From an uncultured Clostridia bacterium (GTDB lineage: Bacteria; Bacillota; Clostridia; Oscillospirales; Oscillospiraceae): a DNA stretch of 7,563 bases. The stretch covers positions 1-7,563 of the forward strand of contig CAMHER010000089.1 in the NCBI GenBank assembly GCA_946184215.1. The letters run 5' to 3'. The notes beneath the pieces are model-generated. The model did no database searches. It was given only the letters and a program-made list of their open reading frames with translations, and was not told where the DNA came from. Made by a program: the position numbers and the translations under genes. Shown here in pieces: positions 1 through 7,563 of this stretch. The stretch's first letter is position 1. The number at the start of each line of letters is the position of its first letter.

Positions 1-2364
<2,364 letters not shown>

Positions 2365-2372
2365 ATTCGTAT

Positions 2373-2377
2373 CCTCC
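2373..2377 (-). promoter_or_regulatory. Ribosome binding site deciding the TTG start of glgP
   Basis: On the minus strand a perfect GGAGG is followed by the 8-base spacer atacgaat and then TTG. This is ideal spacing, and no ATG or GTG lies nearby in frame, so the site is the main reason for choosing TTG as the glgP start. Confidence 0.8.
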
Positions 2378-2401
2378 GAAATTGTCCTGCTGTTTTTCCC
2401 T

Positions 2402-2430
2402 GACGGGAGCCCCGGAAAAGGGCTCCCGTC
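2402..2430 (-). promoter_or_regulatory. 11-bp perfect stem-loop between glgD and glgP
   Basis: GACGGGAGCCC at 2402-2412 is the exact reverse complement of GGGCTCCCGTC at 2420-2430, with a 7-base loop. In minus-strand RNA the stem is followed by AGGGAAAAACAG rather than a U-run, so it does not look like an intrinsic terminator for glgD. It is GC-rich and should be very stable. Likely roles are an mRNA-stabilising 5' or intercistronic hairpin, or a block to 3' exonucleases that sets different glgD and glgP levels. That role is inferred; the structure itself is seen directly. Confidence 0.75.
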
Positions 2431-2441
2431 TGATTTCAAAA

Positions 2442-2471
2442 ATTATATATTGCTCCCCTTGGGGATCACAA
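2442..2471 (-). promoter_or_regulatory. Candidate internal promoter for glgP inside the end of glgD
   Basis: On the minus strand a perfect TATAAT (2447-2442) overlaps the glgD stop codon. At an 18-base spacing there is a TTGTGA hexamer (2471-2466), matching TTGACA at 4 of 6 positions. A start point 7 bases on would fall near 2435, about 5 bases before the 2402-2430 stem-loop, giving glgP mRNA a 5'-terminal hairpin and a leader of about 70 bases. The spacer carries the palindrome CCCCTTGGGG (2455-2464). The region also encodes the conserved GlgD C-terminus, so chance is possible. Confidence 0.4.
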
Positions 2472-3555
2472 GCGGCAGTTTTTCGCTGCCCTTGAGCGCG
2501 GTGCCGGGGGCGATCACACAGTCCTTATCGGCGATGACGCACTCGAGCGAGGCGTCCCTGCCGATCGTCGTGCGGCGCATGATCACGCAGTCGCGCAGGT
2601 GCGCGCCCTCCTCCACGACGACCTCGGAGGAGAGGATGCAGTTCTCCACCGTGCCGTAAATGCGGCAGTTGTCGCCGACGAGGCTGTTGGACGAGACGGC
2701 GCTCTCGCCGTAATAGGTGCTCACCAGCGAGTGGTGGCGCGTGCGCACCGGGCGCTCCGGCGTGAAGAGGTCGTGCCGCTTGTCGGGATCCAGCATGTCG
2801 CGATTGGCGCGGTAGTACAGATCCACCGAGCGGATGGGCATGTAGTAGCCCTCATGCAGATAGACGCCCATCTTGCCGCCCGCGGCGAGATAGGCCGCGA
2901 TGGCGTCGCGGTGGAAGCGGTAATGGTTCTCCGCCGCGCAGGCGTCCATCATGCGGACGAGCAGCTCCTTGTCGATGATGTAGCCCTCCATCGAGGTATA
3001 GCCCTCTTCGTCGCCCTCGCGGTAGAAGCGCGCGGTCTTGACAAAGCCGTCTTCGCCGACGATATAGCGGTGCTGTGCGGTGGGCGGGGTGGTGGTGCTG
3101 CAGATGGCGGTGATCGGCGCACCGGAGCGGATGTGCTGCTCGCCGGCGGCGTTGAGGTCGATATTGGCGCACATGCTGCCCAGCAGCAGCACCACGTACT
3201 TCTGCGGGATGTCGCGGATATAGTCGCCCACACCGTTGAGCGCTTCCATCGTGCCGAAGTAGTTGCCGCTGTGGTAGCCGGGCATGCCGAAGGGGGGCAG
3301 CAGACGGATGCCGCCGTCCTTGCGGCTCATGTCCCAGGACTTGCCGCTGCGGACGTGGTCCATCAGCGACTGGTAGTCGCGCTGCATGATCACGCCGACG
3401 TCATGGATGCCCGCGTTCATCAGCGAGGAGAGAGCAAAGTCGATCACGCGGTAGCGGCCGAAGATCGGCATCGACGCAGCGGTGCGGTGGGTCACCAGCT
3501 CACGCAGCTCGGGCGCAGCGCTGTAGGCAAAGATAATTCCATGGAAATTTTTCAT
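2443..3555 (-). CDS. glgD: GlgD, non-catalytic subunit of ADP-glucose pyrophosphorylase
   Basis: 370-residue paralogue of GlgC, expected to assemble with it into a heterotetramer and modulate ADP-glucose synthesis. The nucleotidyltransferase fold is recognisable (GRYRVIDFALS at 33-43, SGNYFGT at 96-102, HEGYYMPIRSVDLY at 234-247 in place of GlgC's GYWRDVGT), and a hexapeptide left-handed beta-helix occupies roughly 285-360. Catalytic features are lost: the glycine-rich nucleotide loop AGGQGSR of GlgC is replaced by AYSAAPELR near 10-18, and the GDHIYKMD aspartate motif reads GSMCANID at 126-133, with Ser127 where GlgC has its catalytic Asp. This degeneration is typical of GlgD in Firmicutes. 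ATG is preceded by GAGGAGG lying inside the end of glgC; glgC stops 3 bases before this start, suggesting translational coupling and balanced subunit supply. The stop is TAA. Confidence 0.96.
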   Translation of the reverse strand: MKNFHGIIFAYSAAPELRELVTHRTAASMPIFGRYRVIDFALSSLMNAGIHDVGVIMQRDYQSLMDHVRSGKSWDMSRKDGGIRLLPPFGMPGYHSGNYFGTMEALNGVGDYIRDIPQKYVVLLLGSMCANIDLNAAGEQHIRSGAPITAICSTTTPPTAQHRYIVGEDGFVKTARFYREGDEEGYTSMEGYIIDKELLVRMMDACAAENHYRFHRDAIAAYLAAGGKMGVYLHEGYYMPIRSVDLYYRANRDMLDPDKRHDLFTPERPVRTRHHSLVSTYYGESAVSSNSLVGDNCRIYGTVENCILSSEVVVEEGAHLRDCVIMRRTTIGRDASLECVIADKDCVIAPGTALKGSEKLPLVIPKGSNI

Positions 3556-3558
3556 TTC

Positions 3559-4752
3559 TCAAACCTCCTCGCCGGTATAGATCATGGCCGCAGCCGGAAC
3601 GACCGCGCCGGAGCGGATCGTGATATCCGGCCCGCAGGTGGCGACGCTCCAGCTGTCGGTTCCGTCCGGGGCGGCACCGATGTGCGCGCCGCGGCCCACG
3701 ACGGTGTTCTCGCCGATGATGGCGTACTCCACCACCGCGCCGTCTTCCACCACCGCGCCGGGCATCAGTACGCTGTAGAGCACCTTTGCCCCTTCGCCGA
3801 CCTTGACGGAAGAGGAGAGAACGGAGTTCTCCACCTCGCCGTAGATCTCACAGCCCTCGGTGACGATCGAGTGGATGATCTTTGCATCCTTCCCCGCGTA
3901 ATGCGGCGGGCAGATGGGGCTGCGGGAGCTGATGGGCCAGTCTGGATCGAAGAGGTTGATCTGATCGGTCGAGAGCATGTCCATGTTGGCATCCCACAGG
4001 GAGGTGATGGTGCCCACATCGCGCCAGTAGCCGCGGAAGCGGTAGGCCAGCATGCGCTCGCCCGCGCCCAGCATGTTCGGGATGATGTTCTTGCCGAAGT
4101 CCTTGCTGGAGTTCGGGTCGTTCTCATCCGCGATCAAAGCTGCCTTCAGCTTCTTCCAGTTGAATATGTAAATGCCCATGGAGGCAAGGTCGCTCTTGGG
4201 CTGCTTGGGCTTTTCCTCAAATTCGGTGATGAGGTCATGCTCGTCCACGCTCATGATGCCCATGCGCGTGGCCTCGGCCATGGAGACCTGCTGCACGGCA
4301 ATGGTGCAGGCCGCGTCGTTCTCCTGATGGGCGCGCAGCATCTCGGCGTAGTCCATTTTATAGATGTGGTCGCCGGAGAGGATCAGCACGTTGTCCGGAT
4401 CGTACATCTCGATGAAAGCAATGTTCTGATAGATGGCGTTGGCCGTGCCGGAGAACCAGGAGCCCTGTTCATGGGCGCCCAGGTAGGGCGGCAGGATGTA
4501 CACGCCGCCGTCGGACACGTCAAGGTCCCAGGGCTGTCCGTTGCCGATGTAGCTGTTGAGCTTCAGCGGCCGGTACTGTGTCAGGACGCCCACGGTGTCG
4601 ATGCCGGAGTTTGCGCAGTTGGAAAGGGGGAAGTCAATGATGCGGTACTTACCGCCAAAGGGGACGCTCGGCTTTGCCACGTCCTGCGTCAGCGCGTACA
4701 GGCGCGAACCCTGTCCGCCTGCGAGGAGCATGGCAATACAGCTTTTTTTCAT
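3559..4752 (-). CDS. glgC: GlgC, glucose-1-phosphate adenylyltransferase (ADP-glucose pyrophosphorylase)
   Basis: Cytoplasmic enzyme joining ATP and glucose-1-phosphate to ADP-glucose and pyrophosphate, the committed step of bacterial glycogen synthesis. The 397 residues are near the usual 380-430. Motifs in order: glycine-rich nucleotide loop LAGGQGSRL at 10-18, GGKYRIIDFPLSNC at 33-46, WFSGTANA at 99-106, SGDHIYKMDY at 126-135 with Asp128 matching the catalytic Asp142 of E. coli GlgC, EFEEKP at 178-182 region with Lys181 matching substrate-binding Lys195, GYWRDVGT at 241-248, then a hexapeptide beta-helix from about 290 to the end. It is intact and should be the catalytic partner of the adjacent GlgD. 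ATG at 4752 gives a family-typical N-terminus (MKKSCIAMLLAGG); the ribosome binding site is weak (GTGTGGAAAA before ATG). It lies 67 bases after pth and may be co-transcribed with it or have its own promoter, which I cannot identify. Confidence 0.98.
   Translation of the reverse strand: MKKSCIAMLLAGGQGSRLYALTQDVAKPSVPFGGKYRIIDFPLSNCANSGIDTVGVLTQYRPLKLNSYIGNGQPWDLDVSDGGVYILPPYLGAHEQGSWFSGTANAIYQNIAFIEMYDPDNVLILSGDHIYKMDYAEMLRAHQENDAACTIAVQQVSMAEATRMGIMSVDEHDLITEFEEKPKQPKSDLASMGIYIFNWKKLKAALIADENDPNSSKDFGKNIIPNMLGAGERMLAYRFRGYWRDVGTITSLWDANMDMLSTDQINLFDPDWPISSRSPICPPHYAGKDAKIIHSIVTEGCEIYGEVENSVLSSSVKVGEGAKVLYSVLMPGAVVEDGAVVEYAIIGENTVVGRGAHIGAAPDGTDSWSVATCGPDITIRSGAVVPAAAMIYTGEEV
3564..3570 (-). 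promoter_or_regulatory. Ribosome binding site of glgD within the 3' end of glgC
   Basis: GAGGAGG on the minus strand, 8 bases before the glgD ATG, encodes part of the last GlgC residues (GEEV). With only 3 bases between glgC stop and glgD start, ribosomes finishing glgC can feed directly into glgD. Confidence 0.85.
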
Positions 4753-4806
4753 TTTTCCACACTTCTTTCGTCTGATTTATGGTCCGTTTCTTTCAAGGGG
4801 GAAGAG

Positions 4807-4821
4807 GAGAAGGGCCTTCTC
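4807..4821 (-). repeat. Short palindrome across the pth stop codon
   Basis: GAGAAGGGCCTTCTC is an inverted repeat of two 7-base arms around one central base and overlaps the pth TGA. In RNA it could form only a small hairpin (about 5 bp), and the minus-strand sequence after it is CTCTTCCCCC, not a U-run. It is too weak to call a terminator. The remainder of the 67-base pth-glgC gap (4753-4819) shows no convincing promoter. Confidence 0.35.
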
Positions 4822-5416
4822 ATTTTCCCTGATTGAACTCGTTCATGGCCTTGTCCGGGCCGTGCTCGATGTAGCAGAGAGCTGCCTTCGCGGCACGCTG
4901 CGCCGCGTCTGTGATGTCCTGAAGATCCTGCCCCGTGAAGCGGGAGAGCACCCAGTCGCGCATGTCGTAATCCTCATGGGGCTTGCCGCCGACGCCGAGG
5001 CGGATGCGCGGGAAATTTTCCCCGCCCAGGGCGGCGATGATGCTCTTCAGCCCGTTGTGGCCGCCGGCCGAGCCGGAGCGGCGGACACGCACCCGGCCGA
5101 TCGGCAGCGCCGTCTCGTCGGAGATCACGATCACCTTTTCCGCCGGGATCTTGTAAAACCGCGCCGCCTCGCCCACCGCGTCGCCGGAGAGATTCATATA
5201 AGTCTGCGGCTTGAGCAGAAGCACGCCCTCCCCCGCCACGGTGCAGCGCGCCGTCAGGGCATGGAACCTGAGCTTGTTGATCGCCGTGCCGGTGAGCTTT
5301 TCCATGGCGTCGGCACAGAGGAAGCCCGCGTTGTGGCGCGTGTTTTCATATTCCTTTCCCGGATTGCCGAGGAACACGATAAGCCAGCTTACGCCGCCGC
5401 CTTTTTGGAAAAACAT
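4820..5416 (-). CDS. pth: Peptidyl-tRNA hydrolase (bacterial Pth family)
   Basis: Cleaves the ester bond of peptidyl-tRNA that has dropped off ribosomes, returning free tRNA; cytoplasmic and normally essential. 198 residues, close to the usual 185-200. Catalytic-site residues are all present: FLGNPG at 15-20 (Asn18, E. coli Asn10), TRHNAGF at 26-32 (His28, E. coli His20), TYMNLSG at 72-78 (Met74-Asn75), the aspartate of SDET (Asp100, E. coli Asp93) and GGHNGLKSI at 118-126 (Asn121). The only usable ATG in frame adds eight residues, MFFQKGGG, where relatives begin directly with the first beta strand; an in-frame TGA (the prs stop) lies just upstream and no GTG or TTG sits at the canonical point. 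GAGAGG precedes ATG with only 3 bases of spacing. It follows prs by 21 bases, a pairing seen in many Firmicutes, where pth is called spoVC. Confidence 0.97.
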   Translation of the reverse strand: MFFQKGGGVSWLIVFLGNPGKEYENTRHNAGFLCADAMEKLTGTAINKLRFHALTARCTVAGEGVLLLKPQTYMNLSGDAVGEAARFYKIPAEKVIVISDETALPIGRVRVRRSGSAGGHNGLKSIIAALGGENFPRIRLGVGGKPHEDYDMRDWVLSRFTGQDLQDITDAAQRAAKAALCYIEHGPDKAMNEFNQGK

Positions 5417-5437
5417 AGGCCTCTCGCTTTCAGAAAA

Positions 5438-6400
5438 TCAGTCAAACAGATTGGAGATCGAAACCTCTTCATAGATGCGGCGGATCGCCTCGGCGAACAC
5501 GGGAGCGGTGGAGAGATAACGGATCTTGTCGCACTTGGGGCGGTCTTCGGGATAGGGGATCGTGTCGAGGAACAGCAGCTCCTTGATGCAGCTGTTCTCG
5601 ATGCGGTCGATCGCCGGGCCGGAGAGCACGCCGTGCGTGGCGCAGGCATAGACCTCCTTGGCCCCGCCGATCTCGGAGATGGCCTTGGCGGCGCCGACGA
5701 GGGAGCCGGCGGTATCCACGATGTCGTCGAGAAGGATGCACTTCTTGCCCTCGACGTTGCCGATGATGTTCATGACCTCGGACTGGTTGGCCTTTTCGCG
5801 GCGCTTGTCCACGATCGCCATGTTCACGCCCAGCTTCATGGAGAAGGCGCGGGCGCGGGCGGTGCTGCCCACGTCCGGGGAGACGACCATGACGTCCTCG
5901 TTGTTCTTTCCGAACTGCTTGATATAGTGCTTGGCAAAGAGGTGGGCGCCCATCAGGTTGTCCACGGGAATGTCAAAAAAGCCCTGGATCTGTGCGGCGT
6001 GAAGGTCCATGGTCAGGACGCGGTCGGCGCCGGCGGCGGTGATCAGGTTGGCAACAAGCTTTGCGGAGATCGGATCGCGGCTCTTGGCCTTGCGGTCCTG
6101 TCGGGCATAGCCGAAGTAAGGGATCACGGCGGTGATGCGGCCGGCGGATGCACGGCGCATCGCGTCGATCATAACGAGCATTTCCATCAGATGGTCATTG
6201 ACCGGGTTGCACGTGGACTGTACGATAAAGACGTCTTTGCCGCGGACAGGCTCGACTACGGAAATGGAGCATTCCCCATCGGCAAACTGGGAGACGGTAG
6301 CTTCGCCGAGCTTGGTGTACAGCTGGCTGCAGATCTCCTCTGCCAGGGCGGGGTTGGAGTTGCCGCAGAAAACTTTGATTTCTTTGCCGTGTGCGATCAT
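5438..6400 (-). CDS. prs: Ribose-phosphate pyrophosphokinase (PRPP synthase, class I)
   Basis: Transfers pyrophosphate from ATP to ribose-5-phosphate to give PRPP, the precursor for purine, pyrimidine, NAD, histidine and tryptophan synthesis. 320 residues, the family's normal length (about 310-320). Features in order: FADGE at 39-43; PYFGYARQDRK at 94-104, with the ATP-contacting Arg-Gln-Asp-Arg-Lys; MDLHAAQIQGFFDIPVDNL at 131-149, with metal-binding His134; the catalytic flexible-loop Lys-Arg-Arg at 199-201; and the PRPP/ribose-phosphate loop LDDIVDTAGS at 224-233. This arrangement fits phosphate-dependent, ADP-inhibited class I enzymes. ATG at 6400 is preceded by AGGAGA at 6-base spacing. 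It is first in the minus-strand series and diverges from prfB, so its promoter probably serves pth and perhaps the glg genes too. The gene ends in TGA, 21 bases before pth. Confidence 0.98.
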   Translation of the reverse strand: MIAHGKEIKVFCGNSNPALAEEICSQLYTKLGEATVSQFADGECSISVVEPVRGKDVFIVQSTCNPVNDHLMEMLVMIDAMRRASAGRITAVIPYFGYARQDRKAKSRDPISAKLVANLITAAGADRVLTMDLHAAQIQGFFDIPVDNLMGAHLFAKHYIKQFGKNNEDVMVVSPDVGSTARARAFSMKLGVNMAIVDKRREKANQSEVMNIIGNVEGKKCILLDDIVDTAGSLVGAAKAISEIGGAKEVYACATHGVLSGPAIDRIENSCIKELLFLDTIPYPEDRPKCDKIRYLSTAPVFAEAIRRIYEEVSISNLFD

Positions 6401-6406
6401 CTTTAT

Positions 6407-6412
6407 TCTCCT
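6407..6412 (-). promoter_or_regulatory. Ribosome binding site of prs
   Basis: AGGAGA on the minus strand, 6 bases before the prs ATG, within an A-rich unstructured stretch. It supports the chosen start. Confidence 0.8.
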
Positions 6413-6434
6413 ATTTTTTTATTCTCCGCCTCCG

Positions 6435-6454
6435 CTTCCCGCGGCGGCGGGAGG
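6435..6454 (-). promoter_or_regulatory. GC-rich stem-loop in the probable prs leader
   Basis: TCCCGC (6437-6442) pairs with GCGGGA (6447-6452) around a 4-base loop. On the plus strand the stem extends by a T-G wobble and a C-G pair; on the minus strand the same extension has a mismatch. It lies about 35 bases before the prs ATG and is not followed by a U-run in the prs direction. It may stabilise the 5' end of prs mRNA. I see no match to a known riboswitch. Confidence 0.4.
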
Positions 6455-6466
6455 ACATATCCATAC

Positions 6467-6496
6467 AGAATAAGTTTAACATACTTTTGCCTTGAA
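6467..6496 (-). promoter_or_regulatory. prs: Weak candidate promoter for prs
   Basis: On the minus strand TATTCT (6472-6467, 4 of 6 to TATAAT) follows TTCAAG (6496-6491, 3 of 6 to TTGACA) at an 18-base spacing. The start point would lie near 6460, giving a leader of about 60 bases containing the stem-loop at 6435-6454. The match is poor; the true prs promoter may lie elsewhere in the intergenic region. Confidence 0.25.
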
Positions 6497-6516
6497 GGGA
6501 AGAGAAAAAGCCCTCA

Positions 6517-6526
6517 TGGCGCGCCA
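6517..6526. repeat. Perfect 10-bp palindrome in the prs-prfB divergent region
   Basis: TGGCGCGCCA is fully self-complementary and GC-only in its core, in an otherwise A/T-rich intergenic stretch. It lies 22 bases upstream of the prfB -35 element and upstream of the candidate prs promoter, a place where an operator could act on both genes. No regulator family is recognised from it. Confidence 0.3.
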
Positions 6527-6548
6527 AAAAAGCAGATAAAATTACGGA

Positions 6549-6577
6549 TTTACAAGTCATGGAATTTTGTATATAAT
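6549..6577 (+). promoter_or_regulatory. prfB: Sigma-A-type promoter of prfB
   Basis: TTTACA (6549-6554, 5 of 6 to TTGACA) and a perfect TATAAT (6572-6577) are separated by exactly 17 bases. The transcript should begin near 6584, leaving a short leader of about 33 bases. This is the clearest promoter in the window. Confidence 0.85.
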
Positions 6578-6595
6578 ATTGAAGTTAAGACTTGA

Positions 6596-6610
6596 ATGAC
6601 AGAGGAATGA
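6596..6610 (+). other. UGA-ended mini reading frame in the prfB leader (MTEE-stop)
   Basis: ATG ACA GAG GAA TGA lies in the same frame as prfB, with AAT ATC between its TGA and the prfB ATG. Its stop overlaps (ATGA) a second mini frame at 6607-6624, ATG through TGA, encoding MKYHA, whose own stop overlaps the first codons of prfB. Neither has a good ribosome binding site, and the first begins only about 12 bases after the predicted transcript start, so translation is uncertain. Confidence 0.2.
6601..6606 (+). promoter_or_regulatory. Ribosome binding site of prfB
   Basis: AGAGGA with a 10-base spacing to the ATG at 6617, slightly longer than ideal. It sits inside the MTEE mini reading frame, and ATG at 6607 is too close to use it. 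Confidence 0.6.
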
Positions 6611-6616
6611 AATATC

Positions 6617-7563
6617 ATGCTTGAATTTGAAGAATACAAAGCCAAGCTGGGCGCCGCCAAGCCCACGCTTGAGGTGCTGCGCGGCGCGCTGAAGCTGGAG
6701 GCTGCCAACAAGGAGATCGAAGAGCTGGAGGCCATGAGCGCGCGCGACGGCTTCTGGAACGACGTGGAAAAATCCCAGAAGGTGCAGAAGCGCCTCAAAA
6801 CGCTGAAAAACAAGGTGGAGAGCTATGAAAAGCTCTGCGCGTCCTGGGACGACATGTACACGCTGTGCGAAATGGCCATCGAGGAGAACGACGAGTCGAT
6901 GCTCTCCGAGCTGCAGAGCGAGTTCGCCGCCTTTTCCGAAAAGGCCGAGTCGATGCGTCTCTCGACGCTCTTAACCGGCGAATATGACGCCAACAACGCC
7001 ATCCTGACCTTCCACGCCGGCGCGGGCGGAACCGAGGCGCAGGACTGGGCTTCGATGCTCTACCGCATGTACAACATGTGGGCCGAGCGCCACGGCTATA
7101 AGGTCAAGGTCATGGACTATCTCGACGGCGACGAGGCCGGCATCAAGAGCGCCACGATCATGATCGAGGGTGAAAACGCCTACGGCTTTTTAAAGAGCGA
7201 GCACGGCATCCACCGCCTTGTGCGCGTCAGCCCCTTTGACGCCGCCGGACGGCGTCACACCTCGTTTGCCGCGGTCGAGGTCATGCCCGAGATCGCCGAC
7301 CCCGGCGAGATCGAGCTGCGCGACGAGGATATCAAAATGGACGTGTTCCGTTCCTCCGGCGCCGGCGGGCAGAAGGTCAACAAGACCTCCTCGGCCGTCC
7401 GTCTGACCCACATCCCCACGGGCATCGTCGTCTCCAGCCAGGTGGAGCGCAGCCATTTCCAGAACCTGGAGAACTGCAAGAACATGCTGCGCGCGCGTCT
7501 GGCCGAAATCAAGGAGCGCGAGCACCTGGAGAAGATCAGCGACATCAAGGGCGTACAGATGAA
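6617..7563 (+). CDS. prfB: Peptide chain release factor 2, uninterrupted frame, 3' end cut by window edge
   Basis: Ends translation at UGA and UAA by recognising the stop codon in the ribosome and triggering peptide release. 315 codons are present of about 365-370. The helical domain 1 covers roughly 1-110; HAGAGGTEAQDW is at 133-144; the stop-codon tripeptide SPF, which marks RF2 rather than RF1, is at 205-207; and the catalytic GGQ at 250-252 within SSGAGGQKVNK. Both motifs carry the same residue numbers as in E. coli RF2. Residue 246 is Ser, not the Thr of E. coli K-12. Most bacteria interrupt prfB with an in-frame UGA after Leu25 read by programmed +1 frameshift; here Leu25-Lys26 is CTG AAG and the frame is continuous, so RF2 is not controlled that way. 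The ATG start gives MLEFEEYKAKL, in line with relatives. It diverges from prs with its own promoter. Confidence 0.97.
   Translation, partial: MLEFEEYKAKLGAAKPTLEVLRGALKLEAANKEIEELEAMSARDGFWNDVEKSQKVQKRLKTLKNKVESYEKLCASWDDMYTLCEMAIEENDESMLSELQSEFAAFSEKAESMRLSTLLTGEYDANNAILTFHAGAGGTEAQDWASMLYRMYNMWAERHGYKVKVMDYLDGDEAGIKSATIMIEGENAYGFLKSEHGIHRLVRVSPFDAAGRRHTSFAAVEVMPEIADPGEIELRDEDIKMDVFRSSGAGGQKVNKTSSAVRLTHIPTGIVVSSQVERSHFQNLENCKNMLRARLAEIKEREHLEKISDIKGVQM

Noticed and set aside
2402..2430. Intrinsic terminator after glgD
   Set aside because: The stem is strong, but minus-strand RNA after it reads AGGGAAAAACAG, without the U-run needed for intrinsic termination.
4807..4821. Intrinsic terminator after pth
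   Set aside because: Only about 5 bp can form in RNA, and pyrimidine-rich CTCTTCCCCC rather than U follows in the minus direction.
2599..4836. Plus-strand open frame of 745 codons opposite glgD and glgC
   Set aside because: Same codon-opposite-codon artefact; the opposite strand encodes two well-conserved proteins with all motifs in place.
6401..6548. PRPP-sensing or purine riboswitch in the prs leader
   Set aside because: The probable leader is only about 60 bases with one small hairpin; I see no conserved riboswitch core and no terminator switch.
4556..6595. Plus-strand open frame of 679 codons opposite pth and prs
   Set aside because: Antisense shadow in the frame aligned with both real genes; its ends fall in unrelated genes and the prs-prfB spacer, and no family is recognised.
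6617..6700. Frameshifted or broken prfB
   Set aside because: The frame is continuous from ATG through codon 315 with SPF and GGQ at expected positions; absence of the UGA at codon 26 is a natural variant and not damage.
7190..7525. Minus-strand open frame of 111 codons within prfB
   Set aside because: Antisense to conserved RF2 sequence including the GGQ region, and it ends at the antisense of a TTA codon; no independent evidence of coding.

Overview
This window is an ordinary chromosomal segment of a GC-rich (about 60% G+C by eye) low-redundancy housekeeping region, most likely from a Firmicute of the class Clostridia. The best guess within that class is the Oscillospiraceae/Ruminococcaceae. 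The argument rests on three things: GlgC is paired with a separate GlgD subunit, which is a Firmicutes trait; the GlgP, GlgD and PRPP synthase motif variants are of clostridial type; and prs is followed by pth, as in the Bacillus/Clostridium neighbourhood where pth is called spoVC. The exact genus cannot be read from the sequence.

Layout. From about 6400 leftward, five genes run on the minus strand in the order prs, pth, glgC, glgD, glgP. Gaps are 21, 67, 3 and 78 bases. glgP runs off the left edge and lacks only a short C-terminal piece. To the right, prfB (release factor 2) is divergently transcribed on the plus strand and runs off the right edge after 315 codons. The 216-base divergent intergenic region (6401-6616) holds a strong sigma-A-type promoter for prfB, a weaker candidate for prs, a perfect 10-bp palindrome and a stem-loop in the probable prs leader.

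How the genes work together. GlgC makes ADP-glucose from glucose-1-phosphate and ATP. GlgD is its catalytically degenerate partner, and GlgP breaks glycogen down to glucose-1-phosphate, so synthesis and breakdown of storage glucan are encoded together. Glycogen synthase (GlgA) and branching enzyme (GlgB) are not in the window and may lie beyond the left edge. prs (PRPP synthesis) and pth (recycling of peptidyl-tRNA) are housekeeping genes that appear to share the upstream part of the transcription unit.

Points worth a second look are modest. prfB lacks the usual programmed +1 frameshift, with Leu-Lys exactly where Leu-stop sits in most bacteria, and two UGA-ended mini reading frames lie just before its start. 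A well-formed internal promoter at the end of glgD is followed at once by an 11-bp hairpin ahead of glgP. GlgD carries Ser where GlgC has its catalytic Asp. I found no CRISPR array, mobile element, tRNA, rRNA or unknown protein family, and I do not see a previously undescribed system.
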